From: Meghimatium bilineatum
Lineage: Eukaryota > Mollusca > Gastropoda > Stylommatophora > Philomycidae
Direction of reading: 5' to 3'
DNA: 64,000 nucleotides
NCBI GenBank assembly: GCA_034231615.1
Contig: CM067306.1
Location: 65,313,790 to 65,377,789, forward strand
Shown: positions 1-11,396 of the stretch, piece by piece
Layout: every line of letters starts with the position of its first letter
Numbering within the stretch: position 1 is the first letter of the stretch
Position numbers and translations under genes: made by a program
The notes under the pieces: generated by a model
Told to the model about the DNA's origin: nothing
The model's input: only the letters and a program-made list of their open reading frames with translations
Database searches by the model: none

Positions 1-47
1 GTGAATCTATTCAAAAAGATATGTACATTGATCTGTCAAACAGTTAC

Positions 48-122
48 CTCTTTAACATCCCATATGTTATTGCGAACCCACTTGTTCTCATTCAGTACAT
101 CTTGAACCTTCTTCAAAACATC
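48..122 (-). CDS. OLA1: OLA1 coding exon 6
   Basis: Twenty-five codons, [19 protein letters not shown] then IWDVKE, aligned with the OLA1 segment between the helical domain and the downstream G domain. The donor is GTAACT. The next exon lies left of the window. Confidence 0.9.
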
Positions 123-2649
123 CTACAACAAAGAAAACAATCATTTGGTTAATAAACATCTCCAGGTCAATGTATTGCTAGCTCTGTTTATATAACAATA
201 TCATAGATCTTATCCCGGGTTGTTCTCAAACTCCTGAAAGGTGGCAGGATGTAGTCCAGAGAACAGAAGCACTGTATCATGATTTATAGATTGACTGCGA
301 TATCTGCACATTTCGGCCTGATACTTCAGCACAGCTTCTAGATCACTTTGACTTCTATAGTATGGGCTACCTGCTGACAGCTAATGGGATTATTTCTTCA
401 TCATCATAGTGTTCCACAAATGCACATTCATATATAACACAATGGCATTAGGTCAAAGGGCATAATCCCATGGACCACTGGACTAACCAACCTAGTGTTT
501 CACTACTCACATATTCTTCTTTCTTTTTCTTGTCCCCTGACCCTCTCGTCACAGTTCTCTCAAGAGGATCAAGATGTTTATTGAGATATTCTAGATCTTT
601 CAGTCGAATCTCATCATGGATAATATCCAGGTCACGTGACGGATCAACATCACCCTCTACGTGAACAATTTCTTCATCAGAAAATGCACCTGTGGATATA
701 TTTTTTTAAATAATCAATAAAACAGAACAAAATAGGTTAGTAATGAAAGAAAATGATTTTTTTAAAGTTCAAAAGACATCAATGTACTTGAGTTTCCCCA
801 TATATTCTGTTTCACTCAATAGAGCGCACACTGCCTGCTAAAGATATTTCTTAAAGAACATAACTTAAGCACAAGCAAAATGATGTTATAATCCCTATGG
901 CCTGACACACCCAACTTCAGCATGGTTTCTGGGTCACTTCAACCTCTATAAGTTGGGACAGCCAACTTCACACAACCATCACACAAACAATAATTCAACC
1001 ATCACACAAACAATAATTCAACCATCACACAAACAATAATTCAACCATCACACAAACAATAATTCAACCATCACACAAACAATAATTCAACCATCACACA
1101 AACAATAATTCAACCATCACACACACAATAATTCAACCATCACACAAACAATAATTCAACCATCACACAAACAATAATTCAACCATCACACACACAATAA
1201 TTCAACCATCACACACACAATAATTCAACCATCACACAAACAATAATTCAACCATCACACAAACAATAATTCAATCATCACACACACAATAATTCAACCA
1301 TCACACAAACAATAATTCAACCATCACACAAACAATAATTCAACCATCACACAAACAATAATTCAACCATCACACAAACAATAATTCAACCATCACACAA
1401 ACAATAATTCAACCATCACACAAACAATAATTCAACCATCACACAAACAATAATTCAACCATCACACACACAATAATTCAACCATCACACAAACAATAAT
1501 TCAACCATCACACACACAATAATTCAACCATCACACAAACAATAATTCAACCATCACACAAACAATAATTCAACCATCACACAAACAATAATTCAACCAT
1601 CACACAAACAATAATTCAATCACACAAACAATAATTCAACCATCACACAAACAATAATTCAATCACACAAGGATTAGTCTAACCATCACACAAAGTTTTA
1701 ATAATAATAATAATAATAGAAAAGATATTGAAAGTTCAAAAACCTAAACTAGATAACTTACGGATAACATGAAATATTGCATCACAAGCGCTGATGTTTG
1801 ATAAAAATGCATTTCCTAAACCTTTTCCCTCATGTGCACCCTTGACAAGACCAGCAATATCCACCACATTCAGAAATGCTGGAACTTTACTGCAAGTACA
1901 GACCAAATAGAATGTATCAATCAAAAATTGTTACACCTGCAAAGTCAAAAATATAACACAAGTATATAACATAAGATAATGCTGAACTCTGTCGTAGTTT
2001 CGCAGTACTGGAGAAATGGTAAATTCTGTCACAGTATCTCAGTACTGGCATAACTATTTTCAAAATATTCATCTAAAATAGTCATGTTTGTATTTAGCTT
2101 TTCACTTCTTTGCTACAAGAATATTGTCTAAATCACAAGTTCCTAACCAGTTCATTTCTAAAACAAAAAGCCTGCTGAAAAAAAACAACAAATAAAAATC
2201 CCAGATCTCAATGTCTGAAAGTCATCCCACTGCTATTTTAATAAGATACTGGCTCAGTTAGATGATGCTATCTATGTTTGTACATATCCACCATCTGTGG
2301 ATGCACTTGGCAAGGCTTGTTAACCCTCCCCTTCTGTCAGAACTATAAGTGGGATTGAAACATAAATGTATTTGTTGTAGCCGTTAAATCACACCGTTCT
2401 GCACTTCACAAATACCATTAAGAGTGAAATATTCCTCATCAATGCTAACAAAACTATTAAAAGTGTTATTGGTAGTGAGAATAAAATCCTTCATGACAAT
2501 CACAGAGAACTACAACATCCCCCCTCTACTAATGTAAAAGCAAGTACCTTAGAGGCTCATATGTTTCACATAAGTAGTCAAATCTTTTGTCCGGCACTGG
2601 AACTCGACCTAAAAAATAATATCATTATTACTGTTTATATAGCTGTTTA

Positions 2650-2685
<36 letters not shown>

Positions 2686-5600
2686 TACAAATCATCATCA
2701 TTAAGTGCCATCTCCGCAACGAAGGTTGGCTGCAACTATCTCCAACATCTGTCTCTTGTTTTGGTGGTGCACTCTGTTAGACTGTAACCTGTCCATCTTG
2801 TGATGTTACTCTCCCACTTGTATCTCTGCCTATCTCTTGCTCGCTTCCCTTTGACTTTACTCTCAAGTAAGGTTTTCAATATGCTGTCATAATCAATAAT
2901 TGGTACAAATCACCAGCAGTAAATCACATGGTCCGGCAAAACTATGTCGTATACTGATGATATCTTGGTGTTTAGGCATGGCAAAAATAGGGAAATGTGC
3001 GTTATTAAAGTACAGAAGGAGGGGGACCAAATAGGAAAGTGGTGTGAGGATACAGGGGCTTTGTTGAATCCATCTAAGGCATGCATAACATGGTTTTCTC
3101 TCAACAATCACAATGTAAATACTCCCATGGCTTTTGTCTCGTTGGGTGAGATCAAGCTGAAAGAACTAATACAATGAAATACCTTGGGATGCTTTTTGAT
3201 AGAAGTCTGAGCTTCAAGGAACATGTAGACCACATCATCACAAGGATGATGATATGGTGATGATAGTAGAGGACTGGCATTAATGAAAGTTATGGCTGCT
3301 GCCCAGTTTGGGTAGAGGTTACTTTTTCTTTTGTACCAGGGATTAGTGGTAACAGTGTTAGAGTATGCACTGGCAATTCTGATGCTCAGTCAGACTCAGG
3401 TGGCATGACTGGACAAAATACAGAATGCAGCTATGCAAATTGATCTGCGATGCACAAGGGACACATCAGTTCGGGCTATGTGATGCTTGCTCGACTGTCC
3501 AACTGCAGAACATAGAATACAGTATTGCTGCGCAAAGGATTACCTTCAAATAAATGCGGATAAAGAACATCTTTTGCATCCTGAAATCCTTAAAATCAAA
3601 GGTAGTAGACTGAAGAGAGGAAAATCGTTTATATGACGGGCAGAGAATATCATACAAAGTGTGTGTAGGTTCCAGGATGTAGCAGCAGGCGCAGAATAGA
3701 AACGCCTGCCCATGGATTGCAAAATTGAGTTATAATAACACTTGATAGGGCAGCAAGGAATGGGGGCAAGTGTCGATGGAGGCGTTGGTCAATGAGAACT
3801 CTGGTGAAGGGGATGTGATTATATACACAGACGGATCGGTGGTTAGATATGTTCGTAGTGTGTGGGCCTTCACAGCTCAGTGTGCAGGGAAAAGTGTTAG
3901 GGAAGAGAGTCGAGCTTTTTCTGTGACTACGAGTAGTATGACTATGGAGATCATGGCGGCGACTATGGCATTAGAATGGGTCAGCTCACAGAGGGCTTTG
4001 TGGACCTGTATCCTGAGTGTCTCGATGGATATGATTACGAAAGTACAAAAGGGTCTCGCTCGTGAACAATGGACTGAGATATTGATAGGGTCGAGATTTG
4101 AGATGGTGACTTTTATTTTCGTGCATGGGCATGTTGGCGTTCGGGGCAACCGAGTGAGGTGATTTGCTGGCATTAGGTGCGTTGTTACACCACAGGGAGT
4201 ACCAATGAATTGGGCAGATGTGTTGAATTCCCTACGGGAGACAAGCATGTGAAAGTGACATGGGTGATGATTCTTATTCAATGGTTAAAATTTAAAGAAC
4301 AGGGTTTGAAATGTAGGGTCGCCAGAGGGTAGCAGAAGAATAATGGTCAATCAACATAGATCCGGAACTATCAGCAGAGGTGTTATGGCAGATACTCAGG
4401 GAGAGATCGGAGCACCTATGGATTTGTCCAGAGTGCAGTGATGATGATTGATGATTAACTAACTAACAAACTTAACTAAAAATAATAATTTAATTTTTAA
4501 ATTAATGAAAGTTAAAGTGCAATATTGATTCATCAGCTATTCTCTCCTTTTGGTGTAAGGCATCATTGGATTGAATGACAATCAGCTTTGAGGATATATC
4601 ACGTTTGGTTGCTTGTTAAGTATTATTGTGATCTCAGAATGTTGGTTACTCCTTCAATCTACCTTATCCTAGGTCTTCCTCTTGGTATTTCCATTCTTCA
4701 TGATGTATGCTCTTGTTGCTAGTCAACATGGATTCATTCTCATTAAGTGGCCAAACTATTTAAGTCTGTGTTTCCATATATTTGGCCACAGACGTTCCAA
4801 TAGTCCATGAAATCTATTCATTTTTCACATGACATCTTTGTGTTCCGTTCGCTGCAATTTCCTAGACATTTCATTTTACACATTGTAAGCTTTCTATTTG
4901 TTCTTTAGTTAGTGTCCACACTTGACATCGATATAACAATGTTGGTATGAAGACTAAATCATTTGTCTTTGGTTTCCATAGGAAGAGATGGAGGAGATTT
5001 CCCTTGTGTAGTGGTCAAGCTATTCGCGTTAAACTCAAGAGGTTGTGGGTTCAGAACCTGCACAGACGTCTTATTTATAAAGTGAATTTTTTGGAGATTC
5101 CTGGGGAATTGGGTATCTTGAAGCCACAGAGTTACATCCTATGAGTGGTGCTCTTTATAGGCAACATGCTGCTTCGTTGAGAGCGACATGGTACACAATG
5201 GACAACCTAGGTACAATGAAGTCTTTGACATATATGTTTTTAATCAGTGTACGTTCATAATTTACGTAGTTGGTATTTTGAATTCTTGTCTCGATTTCTC
5301 TGTCCATTCTTCCATCATATGTAAAAATGCTCCCATGATATTGAAATTCTAGCAATTGCTTCAGTAGTTTATCTTTATGTAAGTATCTCTTTATGTAAGC
5401 ATCTCTTTATTTAAGTATCTCTTTATAAAAGTATCTCTTTGGCTGACAATGTGACCACCAACACAGTGATTATATCAGAGACTCCCTAAGTGTGCTGCAC
5501 AAGAGAGGAAAATGCATTGGAAAAGGAGTGGCGTCAAGGACAACGAAAGAGCATATTGGTGGGTAAGCTATAGTAGATGGCTAAGTGATGAGAATAGACC

Positions 5601-7157
5601 AGGCTCAATTAATTAGAGCAGTCATGGATATACAACAAAATAATTAAGAGGATGTTGAAAAAAGATAATAAACAGGTTCAGAGAATGATAGGAATTGGAC
5701 TAACCAGTGAAAGTGCATCCTCACTGGATAGACCAGAAGAACCTACAACCAGCAACTAATTGGAACACTGAGCTGATAAACTTTTAGATGACTGACTCCA
5801 GCAGAAGGTGGATGTGTTGGGTCAGTGGTGCAAATAAAAATGGAGACAACGCATTTCCATAGTCCTGCTACAAGGGAGATCCAGCGGGAGTTTGAGAATG
5901 AACGCTGAAGAAGAAGCTGACTAACTGAATGGTAAGCAGAACATTTATGGGAGTCCCCCTTGTGCAGTGATGCTGGTTACTAATCAAGAATCAGGAAGAA
6001 AACAGTAATTTTTATGTAAGAATAAGAAAATTTAAATAACAATAATAAGACACATCACCTGCCTGGGTCAGAGGAGTGACACACTGGAGACATCAGCACA
6101 AAAAGTCCTCCAAACATCTCTATCCCCAGTCATTCGTATGTAGGAGTGTAGAAAAATCATGCACAGACCATTCCTTGATGTTATCAATCTATAATTATCT
6201 TTATCTTCTCCGTCCACAAGTGACTGTTCCTTGCAAAATAATTTTAGAAAGCGAGTTGTGTCCCCTTACATGTCCAAACTAAAACAAGTTTAAGCCATTG
6301 TAAAGGACAATATGAATCTATTCAATAAAGAATGAGTATACTATTGCACCAATTATAGGAAATATGTACTATATGTATGATCAAGATAAATTAGACTCAC
6401 TTTCATTAGGATCAATTGTACAGAAAGGGAAATTCTCAGCCTGAGCTTGACTCTTTGTCAAACAATTGAAAAATGTTGATTTTCTGAGGATAAATTTCAC
6501 ATAATTTACTAGGGTAATTGTGCATGGGGATAAATTTCACATAATTTACTAGAGTAATTGTGCACGGCAGTAAATTTCACATAATGTACTACGGTAATTA
6601 TGCATGGGGGATAAATTTCACATAATTTACTAAGGTAATTTATACATGCAATGCAGTGATATAAATAAATACAGCTGCATATTCACAATGTTTGTTGTCG
6701 AACAAAGTAGGGCCTGGAACCAGGAAGACTATTTTCCAACTAGTACAATGTTGATTTGTCTTGGCTCTTCCCAGACTCCCATCTATGGGTAGTGGATCTG
6801 AGGCGTGCTTCATCACTCTTCATTCCTTGCCACCTACAGTCTGCTGGCACACAAGATGTGTGCCATGTCTGCCAAATTTGGAAACACAACAAATAGCTGG
6901 CCTTGATGGGGAGGTCTTTGGACAAAATTACACAATCAAGTCCTTGGCCCTCGGTGAGCATGGTCTTAGGTGAGAAAAATACATATAGTCTCTAAGCCCT
7001 ATTCTCAGAATAAGTTGCGTGTGTTGGTTGTGTTATTAACTACAAATTGTCCTTACCCCACATTCGGAAGTCCTACTATGCCAATTTTTAGATTAGTTCC
7101 AATTCTACCAATAAGAGGTGGTGGTTTTTCTCCATCATCTTTCTTCTTTGGTGGCAT
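48..7157 (-). CDS. OLA1: Obg-like ATPase 1 (OLA1/YchF family), 5' six coding exons, gene continues off left edge
   Basis: OLA1 is a cytosolic P-loop NTPase of the Obg/YchF family that hydrolyses ATP and binds ribosomes. Six minus-strand exons join in phase: 7057-7157, 6401-6483, 2548-2608, 1762-1889, 511-689 and 48-122. The start is the ATG at 7155-7157, giving the typical N-terminus [14 protein letters not shown]. The P-loop GLPNVGKST is split between exons 1 and 2 inside the Gly codon; the G3 motif NVVDIAG and the following [16 protein letters not shown] are in exon 4. Exon 5 carries the helical domain ([20 protein letters not shown]) and exon 6 continues it (NENKWVRNN). About 209 residues are present, roughly half of the usual 396. 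Introns contain LINE and SINE pieces and a 23-bp minisatellite. Identity rests on sequence recognition and consistent exon phases; the C-terminal half and TGS domain lie outside the window. Confidence 0.96.
511..689 (-). CDS. OLA1: OLA1 coding exon 5
   Basis: Reads [19 protein letters not shown] and ends GDKKKKEEY before a GTGAGT donor, matching the helical insert of OLA1. It ends in phase 0. Confidence 0.94.
961..1690. repeat. 23-bp minisatellite, about 30 copies, in an OLA1 intron
   Basis: The unit is close to CAACCATCACACAAACAATAATT with a few AAA/ACA variants. It sits between OLA1 exons 4 and 5. Confidence 0.95.
1762..1889 (-). CDS. OLA1: OLA1 coding exon 4 (G3 motif)
   Basis: Reads [20 protein letters not shown] and then [24 protein letters not shown] is the Walker B/G3 motif. 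The donor is GTAAGT and the acceptor TTGCAG. Confidence 0.96.
2548..2608 (-). CDS. OLA1: OLA1 coding exon 3
   Basis: Reads [20 protein letters not shown] between a TTTAG acceptor and a GTACTT donor. Phase matches both neighbours. Confidence 0.93.
2650..2683. repeat. (TA)n microsatellite
   Basis: An uninterrupted TA run of about 16 units in an OLA1 intron. Confidence 0.95.
2690..2890 (-). mobile_element. Non-LTR retrotransposon 3' end
   Basis: Minus-strand translation gives [19 protein letters not shown]-like text and ends near AEMALNDD, the C-terminal tail typical of endonuclease-reverse transcriptase LINEs. Related copies are at 55470-55890 and 63870-64000. Confidence 0.65.
2930..4450 (+). 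pseudogene. Non-LTR retrotransposon fragment: RT palm plus RNase H, 3' end
   Basis: Reading forward, the palm motif [11 protein letters not shown] is followed, after stops and frame changes, by thumb-like sequence. An RNase H domain runs from about 3770 to 4162: IIYTDGSV, then [16 protein letters not shown], then [13 protein letters not shown]-terminal cysteine segment ends around 4430 ([10 protein letters not shown]), and the element ends in GATGATGATT and AACTAAC repeats. RT with a downstream RNase H places it near the I/Jockey-type LINE groups. It lies antisense to OLA1 in an intron. Several stops show it is dead. Relatives are at 24890-26700 and 43325-43613. Confidence 0.8.
4555..5360 (-). 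pseudogene. RTE/CR1-like retrotransposon C-terminal fragment, interrupted by a SINE
   Basis: On the minus strand, 5360-5155 encodes [20 protein letters not shown], the 'YLGS' region after the RT palm. Positions 4955-4560 encode GHLMRMN-type C-terminal sequence. The two halves are separated by tRNA-like SINE sequence at about 4960-5150. Confidence 0.7.
4960..5150 (+). mobile_element. tRNA-derived SINE (possible)
   Basis: TAGTGGTCAAGCTATTCGCG followed about 25 nt later by GGGTTCAGAACC resembles degenerate A and B boxes of a Pol III promoter. It interrupts a LINE fragment. Confidence 0.5.
5792..5925 (+). mobile_element. SINE-like family A copy
   Basis: Shares GGATGTGTTGGGTCAGTGG, CGCATTTCCAT, GATCCAGCGGGAGTTTGAG and the GAAGAAGAAG tail with about ten other copies here. 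It has an internal deletion. Confidence 0.75.
6050..6295 (-). mobile_element. LINE 3' end (TILQGT/GRRRRGRQ family)
   Basis: Shares blocks with 32440-32870, 41500-41760, 48990-50195 and 59440-59600 (CACTGGAGACATCAGCA, GTGTAGAAAAATCATGC, AAAATAATTTTAGAAAG). Minus-strand translation resembles an RT C-terminal tail. Confidence 0.65.
6401..6483 (-). CDS. OLA1: OLA1 coding exon 2
   Basis: After a CTCAG acceptor it completes the P-loop ([14 protein letters not shown]) and reads [12 protein letters not shown], the family's G2 region. It ends one base into the next codon before a GTGAGT donor. Confidence 0.95.
6487..6650. repeat. 40-bp tandem repeat, 4 copies
   Basis: Unit GATAAATTTCACATAATTTA followed by CTAGGGTAATTGTGCATGGG. 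It begins right at the acceptor of OLA1 exon 2. Confidence 0.85.
7057..7157 (-). CDS. OLA1: OLA1 coding exon 1
   Basis: The ATG lies at 7155-7157 on the minus strand. The exon encodes 33 residues through GIVGLPNV plus two bases of the P-loop Gly codon, followed by a GTAAGG donor. The true 5' UTR boundary cannot be seen. Confidence 0.95.
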
Positions 7158-7780
7158 TCTTCAAATAAAATAAGTCATACATCATAAAACAAGGTAGCCT
7201 GACATAAAAAAAATGACATAAGATAAATATATGGGAATGACAAACAAACAAAATCTTGCCAGTTGACATCAATATAGTTTTTCTTCATTTGTCTGATTGA
7301 AATATGTTTATACCTGTAGTTTTGTCTCCTCAATAAACATCACCATCTTTTACAGCTAATACATGTTACAGGGGTCCATAGAGCTTTGATTCTAGTGTCG
7401 TTTATATAGACCCACAAGTTTGTATCAGCATATCATTGGCCAGTTTCTCTATTCCCATGTCTCCTGGGGACAATTGAGAACTTCCAGCAAGCTCTAATGG
7501 GGTCCTTTTGAACCATAATACAAGGCACTAACCCTGCCTGGATGACATCACAGGGTAGGCACTAAAACTATGATAACAGATAGAAACATTGTGTTTGTGT
7601 GCATGGGATCTTGATGTGATGTGTCTCTTCTGGTTGCCTGTCTTCAGCACCTGTACACGCTAGGGCAGACTGTGGTCAGTGTTCTCAGGTCATTTTGGCA
7701 AAATCTGCGGTGACAATCTGTGATTCGACAATCCAAAAGTAGCCCAACTAGTCTACATGAATTATTGCTTACTAATCTCT
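7158..7780. other. Upstream flank of OLA1
   Basis: This contains the OLA1 5' UTR and probably its promoter, but no TATA box, CpG-rich patch or 5' splice site could be assigned. No other gene is seen. Confidence 0.4.
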
Positions 7781-7789
7781 TTTGCCATG

Positions 7790-8240
7790 GGTCTCATTGT
7801 TTCTTTGATCGCACAGTTTTTCCCTCTGTGCACCCCTCTGTGGTTGAGACAGAGATGTACTGCGCAGGAGGAAACTGACAGCACTGTTTTTTCTATGGCT
7901 GAGGCCCATTATAGAGGCATGCTGACTCAGGACGTGACAATCCTTTTGACTTGAACATTTGGTTGCATGCCTGAAGCAATAGGGAAGTTCAGCATAACTA
8001 GTAGTCAATTGGTGGCAGGAAATGAGCACAGTGAACCCTATCTTGGCTTCGTGGCTCGGAGCAGTGCATAGGTTGAAACCTATCTTCCTGGTGGTATGAT
8101 AGTTTTTTCCGGCGATGGCCCAGTGTGAGCTGAAAATCCAGACTTCCCAGCAATATAATGCCAGTAAAAAGGCATTGGGTTGAAGGACATGAGCCCATGG
8201 ACCACTGGATCAGCAACCAACCAACCATAAACAACGGTTG
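7790..8240 (+). repeat. Composite dispersed repeat
   Basis: The left part (7790-8010) matches 42530-42720 in inverse orientation (GGTTGCATGC, GAAGTTCAGCATAAC). The right part (8015-8240) matches 33780-34135 in inverse orientation, and its last 70 bp (GGCATTGGGTTGAAGGACAT) recur at 435-500 and 19690-19770. No coding content. Confidence 0.75.
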
Positions 8241-9149
8241 GATTAAAAATTCTTTGGCGACTACCCACTTTCAAGTTGTTTGAGGGAAAACAAATGCTGG
8301 TTCCGTCAAGTTCAAACAATGAACACGTAATGATTAATATTGTGACAATTTCTAGGCATTCATCATCATGTAACATATTATTTCCAGAATATGGCCTTCC
8401 TTATGGATTCTCCGAACACTCTGCGATTCTGTATGAATTGAGCTGCCGGAGCTAGAGACATATTTAACTCTTTGAGGAAGCAATTATTCCTGATAAATGT
8501 TGTTTTTGTATTATTCAATGAATAAACAAACCGTATAATATAACAACAACTAAAACATACAGATATTACTTCCCATGATGCTTGCAAACCATGCCACGAT
8601 GTACTTACTACATTTGACAATAAAATATGGTGTTGAAAAATCAACATAATTCATTCTAGACTTTCGGTGAATATACGAGCAGGCATTCTCCTTCTCACAA
8701 TCATAATGTGTAAAGGAATTTTACCTTTAGACTGTGACGTATTCCAAGCCTCCTGCGGTGGGAATTCTACGTCATGTGAGCTTAACTTTGTGTGATTCCA
8801 TACTGTAGAATTGGGACATAGCAAAGGGGGTGACTTGAGATGACGACGGTCCACTGGTAACGTATAGTCATCTGCATTCCCAGTCGCTTATGTGGTCAGT
8901 AAGGTTAACAAAAATTTTCGAGAAACATCCAATTCAGAATCTATCAGCAGGCTACAATGGTCGCCAATATGTAAATATGACATAAAATCATTATGGATTA
9001 TGATAGGTATGAACAACACAGGATCATGGGCCCATGTAGCATTTTCTGTTTACATTTTTTTAAAATTCGCTCCCATAGTTTTTTGTTTATAACTTGCTAA
9101 TGTCATTGTGTGAGACGCAATTTATTTTATCTCAAACTTCCGTTACATA

Positions 9150-9965
9150 GCTCTTCCCCTACATATCTTTAGTAAAATGGCTGCCGCATGTATGTTGAAG
9201 TTTCCTTCGATTGACAAAGACACAGTACAATTACTGCAGTCATGAGGAGAGTACTTGCAAACAGGAAAGTATGTGCACGGGGTCATACTATGACATTTAA
9301 CTACTATTGTGATGAACGAATTTGCAGGAAATGCAGCGTTGCAAAACTTCATCAATGAATAAATTTGAAGGTTGGCACCTGTCTTCAAATTTTCATGGCT
9401 GCCACGGTTTCTGTTATGGTTAGGCATACCAGATGACCTCTGCGGAGTGGTGTGTACGTGAACTAGAGAAGCACAGTGGTAGAGGTGAATCCATTCCTTT
9501 GTGAGGTGTGCGTGTACAACATATCACAACTACCAAAATGTCACATCAGAGGAGAAGGCATGATTGTTGAAATCAATGAGTCTATTCTCCACGAGAAAGT
9601 CAAACGTGGGAAGAGTTCTCCATCAACATTGAGTTTTTGGCGGTCTTTGCCGTGAGACTAACGAAGTCTTCCTGTTTCCTGTAAATAATAGAAACGCAGA
9701 GACGCTAAGAGCAATTGTTGAAAATATAGCGCCAGGATCAACTATATACTCCTACTGCTGGCAAGGTTACCAAACAACAGAGATAGAAAGAGCCGGTTTC
9801 ACCCACCTCATAGTTAATCACCAGCATAACTATGTCAATCCATAAACAGGAGTCCACACACAGACAATTGAACGTATGTGGAGAAGTGCCAAGCGGCGAA
9901 ACAAAAAAACAGCACGGCACCACCTAAAAATTTAACTAGCCGAATTCATGTGGCGATCGTGACTA
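9150..9965 (+). pseudogene. Merlin/ISXO2-like DDE transposase, decayed
   Basis: The forward strand, across several frames, gives the pattern of Merlin (IS1016/ISXO2-type) transposases. There is a CARGHTMTFNYYC zinc-binding-like N-terminus, then VEINESILHEKVKRGK, FGGLCRETNEVFLFPV, APGSTIYSYCW, then HTQTIERMWRSAKRRN and AEFMWR. The expected catalytic Asp of VEIDES is Asn (codon 9575-9577) and that of YSDCW is Tyr (9753-9755); the third acidic residue (Glu, 9870-9872) is kept. With several frameshifts it is dead. Terminal inverted repeats were not found. Confidence 0.8.
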
Positions 9966-10782
9966 CAGAACAACGTGAACCCATTTCATTCCATACTTAA
10001 GGAGATGGAAAACTACTGGCTATCTACATAATATGACAAAAAACACTGTGCATTCAATAGCATGCTTCCACTCAAACGACCCTCCAATTAAATACCCCCT
10101 CCCTTTTTTATTGTCTTTACATATTTATATATGTAAAACTGCCCAATAATTGTTCAATATTCCCATGGGAAGTTATACATAAACAAACAGAAATCACTTG
10201 TCTCCCTTACAATCTAGTTACCAACTAGAATTTATTAAATCGGAAAGGGGGGATTTACGTTAGAATTAGTCCTAACACTGAGTCTAATCTCCCTACCCCA
10301 AACTCCTAAATTCCAGCAGTTGCTCATATCTTTAAAATACAAACACAATTCAATTGTTGCAAGCTTTAATCTCCATGCATATCTACTATTAGCCATTTTG
10401 AAATCCGGAGACAAGATCTGCAAATGACGTCATTTCATTGAGCACGCTAAATGTGTGTGAACCGAAGAACACAAATATTGACAGTGTGAAATATTTGTTA
10501 AGTTCCTTTCACATACCGCTAATTGACAGTATATACATGTACCCTTGATTCCGATTGTTTCTAAAGAATTCTTGGAAATAATGCTATTACCAAGTAGAAA
10601 TAGTAACAAGCTGATTGTGTAATATGACACTGAACATGCATGGGAACAACGTTGTGACAGATATTTATTGACATAGGTCTACGAATCTAGAACCATTTTT
10701 GGACTAGGTAAGTTTTTACATGTTTTATTTATTCATTCCTCTTGTATGACACACAAAAACAAATTAGACACTAATATTATTA
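9966..10782. other. No gene seen
   Basis: AT-rich intergenic DNA between the Merlin relic and the TAGG-family element. Only short chance reading frames. Confidence 0.5.
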
Positions 10783-11396
10783 TAAGCATTTGGACTAAAT
10801 TTTTAAAATGGGTTTACAGCATTATAAATACCACAGCTAGATATGCCTTAATGTAATTCAACAATACTTTAACCATTGATCTGTAGGTCAATTCTGAGAA
10901 ATGTTATGAATTTTCTGGTCAAAATTTTACGCAAAAATAATTACATTAACATAAGAAAATATGAACGGACTGGTGAAGAGAGCGGTGACCAGGAATTACA
11001 GCCGAGTTAACAATTTATGAATTATCTTAGTATGAAGTATTTACGATAAAACATGCCTAAAACTATATATTTTTGTGTTCGTAAAGTTAAGACGAATTTG
11101 TTGATTATATTTTGCTACTATTCAGATGTGATTGGGACTAATTAATATTCAAAATGGTGGCTAATTTGCATAATTAACTTTCAACTGCAGTCTAATTATT
11201 AAATATTTCAGTTGTTTATGATAAAATATGCCACAAGTAAGATATTATTGTTTTCAGAAAGGCAAGACACATTTGTTCATTACATAGCACTAATTTTCAG
11301 ATGCAATTTGGAGCAATTAACATTAAAATGGCAATACTACACAACAGTTCTGCAAAATAGATCTGTACATAAAATGTTACATAAGAAGAAATATAT

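Noticed and set aside
961-1690. CRISPR-like regular direct repeats
   Set aside because: Units are contiguous without spacers, in a eukaryotic intron; it is a minisatellite. The same holds for all other arrays.
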